From an uncultured Clostridia bacterium (lineage in GTDB: Bacteria; Bacillota; Clostridia; Oscillospirales; Acutalibacteraceae), in NCBI GenBank assembly GCA_945926705.1, contig CAMEMA010000017.1:1-13126 (forward strand): a DNA stretch of 13,126 nt, read 5' to 3'. Made by a program: the position numbers and the translations under genes. The notes below the pieces were generated by a model. That model worked only from the letters and a program-made list of their open reading frames with translations, ran no database searches and was not told the DNA's origin. Below, piece after piece: positions 8,180-13,126 of the stretch. Every line of letters begins with the position of its first letter. Position 1 is the first letter of the stretch.

Positions 8180-8869
8180 TCACACAATAAGTAAAGGCTT
8201 AAAATCTATGTAGTCACTGGATATAAGTCTAAACTCTATTCCCTTATATTTACCTTCAATGACGCCTTTTTTCGCTCCGCTACCATGAATATGACCATAA
8301 TAACACTTTTTTATATTTCTTTCAATCAAAATATTAATAATTTCCTCAGATTCTTGAAAATTGTATACTGGAGGATAGTGCAAAAACACAATTGGTTCCA
8401 ATCCATATTCCAAAGAAAAATCTAAGGAGCGTTTCAGCCTCTCTATTTCTCGAATTAAAATTTTTTTATCCTCTGTTTCTTCAGAATTATACATCCAACC
8501 TCTTGTTCCGCAAATACAGATATTTTCAGCAGCTATCGCAGAATTATATATTATGGATATACTATTAAAATTATTTTGAGTTAAAAACTCATTAACTTTT
8601 TTAGAAGTACTCCACCAATAATCATGATTGCCCTTTATAAAAATTTTTTTCCCGGGAAGATTATTTATAAATTCGAAATCTTTCCTTGCATCCTTTATTT
8701 TCATGGCCCAAGAAATATCTCCAACCACAACCACAGTATCATTTTCGCTAATTTCATATATCCAATTTTTTTTTATTTTTTCCATATAATTTTCCCATCC
8801 CGGAAAAACTTCCATACTTTTATTTGAACCGAGAGAAAGATGTAAATCTGAAATAGCGTAAACTGACAT
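8180..8869 (-). CDS. Predicted calcineurin-like metallophosphoesterase (COG1768-like)
   Basis: A cytoplasmic hydrolase of the two-metal calcineurin-like phosphoesterase fold; the substrate is unknown. All metal-ligand motifs are in order: DLH (Asp8, His10), GDISW (Asp51), GNHDYWW (Asn81, His82), FLHYPP (His164) and GHIHG (His193, His195). The GDISWAM and GNHDYWW wording and the 229-residue length fit the small 'predicted phosphohydrolase' group COG1768, as far as I recall. There is no signal peptide or membrane segment. The start ATG at 8867-8869 has a perfect AAGGAGG ribosome binding site (8876-8882) at 6-nt spacing, the best in the window. It lies 26 bp after the dipeptidase stop and ends in TGA, shortly before tig. 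The neighbourhood suggests cotranscription with the dipeptidase but does not reveal a substrate. Fold certain, biological role unknown. Confidence 0.85.
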   Translation of the reverse strand: MSVYAISDLHLSLGSNKSMEVFPGWENYMEKIKKNWIYEISENDTVVVVGDISWAMKIKDARKDFEFINNLPGKKIFIKGNHDYWWSTSKKVNEFLTQNNFNSISIIYNSAIAAENICICGTRGWMYNSEETEDKKILIREIERLKRSLDFSLEYGLEPIVFLHYPPVYNFQESEEIINILIERNIKKCYYGHIHGSGAKKGVIEGKYKGIEFRLISSDYIDFKPLLIV

Positions 8870-8895
8870 TTATTTCCTCCTTATGGTAAAAGAAA

Positions 8896-9816
8896 TTAAG
8901 TTAAATTTAATCTCATAAAATTGTAGGCATTTTCAAAAAATATCTTATCTAATAATCTTTCACTGTAATTGTATTTTAAAAAATTCTCATAAATTTTTTC
9001 AATAGATTCTATTCCTGAAATGTCTACAGGAAGTTCTGTTCCGTCGAAATCACTTCCAATAGCTAAAATGTTTTCTCCTCCACGTTCTAAAAAATGTTCA
9101 ACATGTCTTAATAAATCATCAAAATGAGCTTGTTTTTTATCACTTAAAAAATATCTGCAAAAAGTTATTCCTACCAACCCTTTGACGGATTTTATCGTTT
9201 CAAACTGCTCATCAGTTAAATTTCTCCTATGAGAACAAATAGTCTGAGAATTGGAATGCGTTACTATAAAAGGCTTTGATGCCATTTGGCTTAAATCATA
9301 AAAAAGTTTTTCGGAAGCATGCGAAACATCTACTATAATTCCTGTTTCTTCCATTTTTTTAACAACTTCATATCCAAAATCACTTAATCCTCCCTTAAAA
9401 TCTGCTCCGTCCCCCACTTCACATTTACCATTCCATGTTAAAGTCATAATCCGGACTCCGGATTTATAAAGAGAATTGACATTTTCAATTTTTCCTCCAA
9501 GAGCAGCGCTTCCTTCAACAGTTAAAATAATTCCTTGTCGTTCTTTCAGATTTTTTATATCTTCAAATGATTTACATACTTTAAAATATTTTCTGTATAA
9601 ATTTTCCTGTTCATACAATTTTCTAGATAATTTATTAAAAAAATCAAAAGCATTTTTTCCACGCATATTATCTGGAATCCAAACAGCAAAACAACCTATA
9701 TATGGTCTATACTTAAGAGAACGCTCAATGTCAATATTAAGGTCATTCTTAAAAATTTCTTTATTTTTAGTAAACATTTCATAGAGAGTATCGCAATGAA
9801 GATCAAAAAAATTCAT
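8896..9816 (-). CDS. Membrane dipeptidase-like Zn peptidase, family M19
   Basis: Hydrolyses dipeptides, often with D-residues or dehydro-residues at the C-terminal position; bacterial members are soluble despite the family name. About 306 residues. The zinc ligands expected for the fold are visible: His7 and Asp9 in DLHCDTL, Glu in TVEGSAAL, His in VTHSNS, and His in SHRRN(L). The GSDFDG motif near the C-terminus carries the conserved active-site Asp. I set the start at the ATG 9814-9816 because it has a GGAGGA ribosome binding site six bases upstream and begins directly with the family's MNFFDLHCDT. An upstream in-frame ATG at 9840 would add eight residues but lacks a site. The start overlaps the end of yraN by 14 bp, so the two are probably translationally coupled. 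There is no signal peptide or lipobox, so it is probably cytoplasmic. Substrate not predictable. Confidence 0.9.
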   Translation of the reverse strand: MNFFDLHCDTLYEMFTKNKEIFKNDLNIDIERSLKYRPYIGCFAVWIPDNMRGKNAFDFFNKLSRKLYEQENLYRKYFKVCKSFEDIKNLKERQGIILTVEGSAALGGKIENVNSLYKSGVRIMTLTWNGKCEVGDGADFKGGLSDFGYEVVKKMEETGIIVDVSHASEKLFYDLSQMASKPFIVTHSNSQTICSHRRNLTDEQFETIKSVKGLVGITFCRYFLSDKKQAHFDDLLRHVEHFLERGGENILAIGSDFDGTELPVDISGIESIEKIYENFLKYNYSERLLDKIFFENAYNFMRLNLT

Positions 9817-10171
9817 CCAATTCCTCCGTGTCAAAAGCATTTTTAAGATAATTAATAGTCAAACCGTTTTGTGAATCAAAAAGCTCTGCAACATCAAAAC
9901 GAGGTTGTTTTGTACATTTGTAATTCATCAGATAAATTAAAGCTGTTTTTATTATTTTTATCCTTTTAGATTTATTTACAGCCTCTATTCCTCTTATCAA
10001 TGAATTTTTTTTACGCAATTTTACTTCCACAAAAACAATATATTTTTCGTCTTCAACAATTATATCAACTTCTCCGTATCTGTTGTTATTGTTAATGCAT
10101 GAAACTTTAAAACCTTGATTTTCAAGATATTCGGCAACAAATTTTTCGCCTTTTTTACCGCTTTCATTCAT
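9803..10171 (-). CDS. yraN: UPF0102 family protein YraN, endonuclease-like
   Basis: A small (122-residue) conserved protein of the UPF0102 family with a predicted PD-(D/E)xK nuclease fold; its cellular role is not established. Signature elements are present: GKKGEKFVAEYLENQGF at the N-terminus, RYGEVDIIVED with the acidic residues, then FVEVKLRK containing the E-x-K of the fold, and PRFDVAE further on. The start ATG (10169-10171) overlaps the rnhB stop in ATGAATGA, an 8-bp overlap typical of translational coupling. The C-terminus overlaps the dipeptidase start. It ends in TGA (9803-9805). The rnhB-yraN pairing is widespread among Firmicutes and suggests a link to DNA maintenance, which remains inference. 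Family assignment is firm. Confidence 0.9.
   Translation of the reverse strand: MNESGKKGEKFVAEYLENQGFKVSCINNNNRYGEVDIIVEDEKYIVFVEVKLRKKNSLIRGIEAVNKSKRIKIIKTALIYLMNYKCTKQPRFDVAELFDSQNGLTINYLKNAFDTEELDEFF
9821..9828 (-). promoter_or_regulatory. Ribosome binding site that sets the dipeptidase start
   Basis: Minus-strand CGGAGGAA lies inside the last codons of yraN. GGAGG ends six bases before the ATG at 9814-9816, which selects that ATG over the in-frame ATG at 9840. Confidence 0.8.
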
Positions 10172-10769
10172 CGTTAAATATCTTCCTTAAAAAAGTCTTT
10201 CTGTGTATACGACAAGGTCCATATTTTTTTAAAGCCTCTATATGAACTTTAGTACCATATCCTTTATGTTTTTCAAAAAAGTATTCAGGATATTTTTCCG
10301 ATTCTTTTTTCATAAATCTATCTCTTTCAACTTTAGCTAAAATTGAAGCGCACGCTATAGATTCTGAAAGACTGTCACCTTTTACCAAAGTTATACTTGA
10401 AACTCCAAGTTCAGGCATTCTGTTGCCGTCTATTAATGCAAAATCCGGAGACTTTTTCAAACCATCAAAAGCTCTCTTCATTGCCAAAAATGTTGCATTT
10501 AAAATATTAATTTCATCAATTTCTTCCACTGTGGCAAAGGATATATTAAAACATAAAGATTTTTCTTTTATAATATTAAAGAGATATTCTCGCTTTTTTT
10601 CACTAATTTTTTTTGAATCATTGACACCATCAATTATAGTATCAGGCGGTAAAATTACAGCAGCAGCGTAAACAGGACCGGCCAAAGGTCCTCTACCCGC
10701 TTCGTCTATACCACATACAAGTTTATTTCCATTATCGTTGTACAAGTTTTCATAATAAAGCCAATTCAT
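10164..10769 (-). CDS. rnhB: Ribonuclease HII
   Basis: Removes ribonucleotides misincorporated in DNA and degrades RNA in RNA/DNA hybrids. From the ATG at 10767-10769 the protein has 201 residues. The four acidic metal ligands are Asp22 and Glu23 (GIDEAGRGPLAGPV), Asp114 (LIDGN) and Asp132 (KGDSLSESIACASILAK). The 18-residue spacing between the last two equals that of E. coli and Thermotoga enzymes. The C-terminal KHKGYGTKxH box is present. An in-frame GTG four codons upstream (10779-10781) is part of the AAGGTG ribosome binding site, so I prefer the ATG. That ATG begins one base after the rbgA stop (TAAtATG), and the end overlaps yraN by 8 bp. This indicates one operon with tight coupling. 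It ends in TGA, good evidence that TGA is a true stop in this genome. Confidence 0.95.
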   Translation of the reverse strand: MNWLYYENLYNDNGNKLVCGIDEAGRGPLAGPVYAAAVILPPDTIIDGVNDSKKISEKKREYLFNIIKEKSLCFNISFATVEEIDEINILNATFLAMKRAFDGLKKSPDFALIDGNRMPELGVSSITLVKGDSLSESIACASILAKVERDRFMKKESEKYPEYFFEKHKGYGTKVHIEALKKYGPCRIHRKTFLRKIFNDE

Positions 10770-10770
10770 A

Positions 10771-11667
10771 TTATATTTCACCTTGTATTTTTGGACTTTC
10801 CAAAGTTATTTTACCTAATTTACCGTTTCTAAATTCTTCTAAAATCATATTTGAAGCACGTAAAAAATCAATTTCACCACCGGAAATTAACATTCCTCTT
10901 TTTCGTGCGATTTTTTCCAATATCTTATTTGGTGACAAATTCGCAATAGAATCAATATCTATCTTAAATCTCGTAGTTAAATTTGAAATATAGCTTGTTT
11001 TTATTTCATCTATAAAGTAAGGAACTATACTTTCAATGTCCAATATTTCGTCTTTAATAGCCCCGGTAAAAGCTAAATTATGTGCTACTTCATAAGTATC
11101 AAATTTGGGCCACAAAACACCCGGAGTATCTAAAATTTGAATATTTTTATCAACAGAAAACCATTGGTTACGTCTTGTAACACCGGGTCGATTTTCTACT
11201 TTAGCTTTTGAATTTTTACAAAGCTTATTTATAAAAGAAGATTTTCCTACATTAGGAATACCTATAACCATAACTCTAATTGCACGATTTATAATTCCTT
11301 TGCTTCTCCATAAATCTATTTTTGGTTTCATTATATCTAAAACTCTTTGAATAAAAATAGATTTTCCTGAATTATCCCTATTGCTAAAACATACACAATT
11401 TATATTTTTTGTTTTATAAAAATTTATCCATTTTTTATTTAAATTTTCATCAGATAAATCAGATTTATTTAAAACTATAATGCGAGGTTTTTCTCCTATG
11501 ATTTCATTAATCTCAGGATTACTGCTGCTAAAAGGTATTCTGGAATCTAGTATTTCTGCAACTAAATCTATATTTTTAAGAGATTCTTTAATCTCTTTTT
11601 TAGTTTTTGCCATATGACCAGGAAACCAATTTATATTAGTTTTTAAGTTATCTTTTATTTTAATCAC
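10771..11667 (-). CDS. rbgA: Ribosome assembly GTPase RbgA (YlqF)
   Basis: A circularly permuted GTPase that acts late in 50S subunit assembly in Firmicutes. The permuted order is clear: G4 NKSD (residues 67-70) comes before G1 GIPNVGKS (136-143), followed by G2 PGVT (161-164) and G3 DTPG (180-183). The N-terminal NWFPGHMAKTKKEI signature and the C-terminal LEKIARKRGMLISGGEIDFLRAS region, the RNA-binding helical domain, are both present, and the 298-residue length is normal. The start is a GTG (11665-11667) with only a weak AAGAAG-like site. No better ATG occurs before the conserved NWFPGHM. It lies 43 bp after the second lepB and one base before rnhB. Grouping with rplS and rnhB matches the Bacillus rplS-ylqF-rnhB arrangement, with the signal peptidases inserted between. 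Confidence 0.95.
   Translation of the reverse strand: MIKIKDNLKTNINWFPGHMAKTKKEIKESLKNIDLVAEILDSRIPFSSSNPEINEIIGEKPRIIVLNKSDLSDENLNKKWINFYKTKNINCVCFSNRDNSGKSIFIQRVLDIMKPKIDLWRSKGIINRAIRVMVIGIPNVGKSSFINKLCKNSKAKVENRPGVTRRNQWFSVDKNIQILDTPGVLWPKFDTYEVAHNLAFTGAIKDEILDIESIVPYFIDEIKTSYISNLTTRFKIDIDSIANLSPNKILEKIARKRGMLISGGEIDFLRASNMILEEFRNGKLGKITLESPKIQGEI
10779..10784 (-). promoter_or_regulatory. Ribosome binding site that sets the rnhB start
   Basis: Minus-strand AAGGTG lies in the last codons of rbgA, nine bases before the ATG at 10767-10769. The alternative GTG start falls inside this site and so is unlikely. Confidence 0.65.
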
Positions 11668-11710
11668 TTCTTAAATAAAAAAATTTACAGTTAATTCATT
11701 TCAAGTATTA

Positions 11711-12292
11711 CTATCTTATTTTACCGATTCTATCAACAGGAAAAATTACAAAACATGCTTTTCCTATTATATTTTTATTTTCAATAAGACCCACAGTTTT
11801 AAATCTACTATCAAGAGAATGGTTTCTGTTATCACCCATTACAAATGAGTATCCTTTGGGAATTTTACCGCGAAAATTCCAGTCTCCTTGAAGATACATC
11901 GGTTCCTTTATATAATTTTCCTCAAGTTTTTTTCCATTCACAAATACACTACCCTCAGAAAAGTCAATATCAAGCTCTTGACCTTCGGTAGCAATAACCC
12001 TCTTTATCAGAGGCTCATCCAAATATCTACCCCTTTTTATAACTACAACATCTCCACTTTTTGGAATATAATTCAATTTAAAGACAACTACTTTATCTGC
12101 ATTGTGAAGCGTATTTAACATTGATATTCCGCTTACATTAACAATTCTAAAAAAGAATACCATAAAAATAACAACAAAAATTATTGCTTGAATTATGGAT
12201 TCAAGCCATTCAAAGCAAAAAGTAGAAAAATAAGTCGTCGGATACTTACTATTAATATCGTTCTCCGATGTTTCATTTTTTAAGATATCCAT
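11711..12292 (-). CDS. lepB: Type I signal peptidase, second tandem copy
   Basis: Cleaves signal peptides from exported proteins at the outer face of the membrane. The 193-residue protein has a cytoplasmic N-terminus, one membrane segment (about residues 33-49, IIQAIIFVVIFMVFFF) and the catalytic domain outside. The nucleophile is Ser57 in VSGISMLNTL and the general base is Lys97 in PLIKRVIATEGQ. The box GDNRNHSLDSR and a C-terminal I(F/Y)P-x-DRIG ending are present. It is clearly paralogous to the neighbouring copy upstream, sharing FCFEWLES(I/L)IQAI, KRxIATEGQ, SVFVNG and PEGYSFVMGDNRN-like stretches. The best ribosome binding site, AAGGAG at 12308-12313, is 15 bases from the ATG, which is long, so translation may be less efficient than for copy 1. 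The gap to copy 1 is 34 bp. Both copies look catalytically intact. Confidence 0.93.
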   Translation of the reverse strand: MDILKNETSENDINSKYPTTYFSTFCFEWLESIIQAIIFVVIFMVFFFRIVNVSGISMLNTLHNADKVVVFKLNYIPKSGDVVVIKRGRYLDEPLIKRVIATEGQELDIDFSEGSVFVNGKKLEENYIKEPMYLQGDWNFRGKIPKGYSFVMGDNRNHSLDSRFKTVGLIENKNIIGKACFVIFPVDRIGKIR

Positions 12293-12326
12293 ATTCGGGT
12301 ATAAATGCTCCTTATAAAAAACTATG

Positions 12327-12902
12327 TCATCTGACTACACCTATCCTGTTAAAGGGATAAAATATAAAAATAACTTTACCTATGATATCTCTATTATCTA
12401 TAAGTCCTATAGCTTTGGAACGACTGTCGGCAGAATTATTTCTGTTGTCTCCCATTACAAATGAATATCCTTCAGGAATTACCTCCGGAATATCTCCGTC
12501 TTCTTGAAGCCACATAGGTTCTTTTATGTAACTCTCATCTAGCTTTTCCCCGTTTACAAAAACACTTCCGTCGGAAAAATCAATTTTAAGAGACTGACCT
12601 TCTGTTGCTATAATCCTTTTTACTATAGGTTTATCGTAATTTTGACCTTTAACTATTGTAACTACATCTCCGTCTTTGGGTGTATAATTCCATTTTGATA
12701 CAAAAATTTTATCATTATGGTGAAGGGTATTCATCATGGATTCTCCATCTACCTTCATTGTTCTAAAAAAGAAGGTAAATAAAATCAAAATAAATGCTAT
12801 TGCCTGTATTAACGATTCAAGCCATTCAAAACAGAAACAAGAATATTTAGAAGCCGGATTTTTAACTATTTTAGTACTTTCTTTGATATCATTTTTATCC
12901 AT
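12327..12902 (-). CDS. lepB: Type I signal peptidase, first tandem copy
   Basis: Same activity and topology as its neighbour: a membrane-anchored serine-lysine leader peptidase. It has 191 residues, with a membrane segment at about residues 32-46 (IQAIAFILILFTFFF), nucleophile Ser55 in VDGESMMNTL, and general base Lys95 in PIVKRIIATEGQ. GDNRNNSADSR forms the conserved C-terminal box. The N-terminal cytoplasmic tail contains two closely spaced cysteines (SCFCFEWLES). The ATG at 12900-12902 has an AAAGGAAG site nine bases upstream. The gene is first after the rplS terminator, with a candidate promoter in the 114-bp gap, so it probably leads the lepB-lepB-rbgA-rnhB-yraN transcription unit. It ends in TGA. 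Which of the two copies is the main housekeeping enzyme cannot be told from sequence. Confidence 0.93.
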   Translation of the reverse strand: MDKNDIKESTKIVKNPASKYSCFCFEWLESLIQAIAFILILFTFFFRTMKVDGESMMNTLHHNDKIFVSKWNYTPKDGDVVTIVKGQNYDKPIVKRIIATEGQSLKIDFSDGSVFVNGEKLDESYIKEPMWLQEDGDIPEVIPEGYSFVMGDNRNNSADSRSKAIGLIDNRDIIGKVIFIFYPFNRIGVVR

Positions 12903-12924
12903 TTTAACACACTTCCTTTATGTA

Positions 12925-12954
12925 ATAATACAATAAAATTAATCGAATATTCAA
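12925..12954 (-). promoter_or_regulatory. Candidate promoter for the lepB-rbgA-rnhB unit
   Basis: On the minus strand, TTGAAT (12949-12954) and TATTAT (12925-12930) are spaced 18 bp apart, directly upstream of the lepB ribosome binding site and downstream of the rplS terminator. The -10 has one mismatch and the -35 two. The position is logical, but the sequence is AT-rich and the match is moderate. Confidence 0.35.
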
Positions 12955-12988
12955 TGTATAACTATCTAAAAATACTCATATTTGAGTT

Positions 12989-13014
12989 AAAAATATTGGG
13001 GATAAAAAATCCCC
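12989..13014 (-). terminator. Intrinsic terminator of the rplS operon
   Basis: Read on the minus strand, GGGGAT and ATCCCC pair as a six-base stem around a five-T loop (12998-13014), followed by AATATTTTT. It begins three bases after the rplS TAA. A weak second inverted repeat, ACTCA/TGAGT at 12974-12987 and followed by ATTTTTAG, may add to termination. Confidence 0.75.
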
Positions 13015-13016
13015 TT

Positions 13017-13126
13017 TTAAATTTTTTCTTTAACTTTAGCCGCTTTACCAACACGATCGCGAAGATAATAAAGCTTACTCCTGCGCACGCGTCCTCTCCT
13101 TACAACTTTGACATCCTTAACGCTGG
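13017..13126 (-). CDS. rplS: 50S ribosomal protein L19, C-terminal 35 residues (N-terminus beyond window)
   Basis: L19 is a structural protein at the interface of the two ribosomal subunits. The visible frame reads SVKDVKVVRRGRVRRSKLYY and then LRDRVGKAAKVKEKI before TAA (13017-13019). This matches the strongly conserved L19 C-terminus (VRRxKLYYLRxxxGKAAxIKE). The gene is cut by the right edge; a full L19 has about 115 residues, so roughly the first 80 are missing. The terminator follows within three bases. In Firmicutes rplS closes the rpsP-rimM-trmD-rplS operon, so those genes are expected beyond the window; this is inference. Confidence 0.95.
   Translation of the reverse strand, partial: SVKDVKVVRRGRVRRSKLYYLRDRVGKAAKVKEKI

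Noticed and set aside
12974..12987. Inverted repeat ACTCATATTTGAGT as an operator
   Set aside because: The arms are only 5 bp with a 4-base centre, in AT-rich sequence next to a terminator. It is better seen as a weak accessory terminator hairpin or chance.
1..13126. CRISPR, mobile elements, tRNA/rRNA genes, toxin-antitoxin or phage-defence genes
   Set aside because: No repeat arrays, transposase-like frames, terminal repeats or RNA gene signatures were seen. All the space is taken by recognisable housekeeping or conserved genes.

Overview
The window is 13.1 kb of AT-rich bacterial chromosome. Every gene lies on the minus strand, so transcription runs from the right end to the left end. Gene content and order (rplS, lepB, rbgA, rnhB, yraN; then tig, clpP, clpX, lon, ysxC, valS) point to a low-GC Firmicute of the class Clostridia. 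The type I signal peptidases with a single membrane anchor and the trigger factor N-terminus resemble those of Oscillospirales, but that finer placement is inference. The genetic code looks standard: lepB-1, rnhB, yraN and the phosphoesterase gene all end in TGA.

In transcription order, the right end holds the last 35 codons of rplS (ribosomal protein L19), followed at once by an intrinsic terminator. After a 114-bp gap with a possible promoter comes a tight block: two tandem type I signal peptidase genes, rbgA (50S assembly GTPase), rnhB (RNase HII), yraN (UPF0102 nuclease-like protein), a family M19 dipeptidase and a COG1768-like metallophosphoesterase. Several of these genes overlap or are 1 to 45 bp apart.

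The left half is a proteostasis block: tig (trigger factor), a 100-bp gap with a candidate promoter, clpP, clpX, lon and ysxC (engB), then valS, which runs off the left edge after 589 codons. The products form a logical set: the ribosome-bound folding chaperone, the two-part ClpXP protease, the Lon protease, a ribosome assembly GTPase and valyl-tRNA synthetase.

The most notable observation is damage at two points in the protease genes. clpX carries an in-frame TGA exactly at Walker A. It is best explained by a lost T and a gained base about 8 bp away, which put only three codons out of frame. lon has clear N-terminal homology upstream of its first ATG, but no ATG, GTG, TTG or CTG codon exists there to start it. 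Everything else in both genes is well conserved, so consensus sequence errors are a serious possibility.

I see no mobile element, CRISPR array, tRNA, rRNA, riboswitch or unfamiliar multi-gene system. No gene-free stretch exceeds about 115 bp. This is mostly an ordinary housekeeping region.
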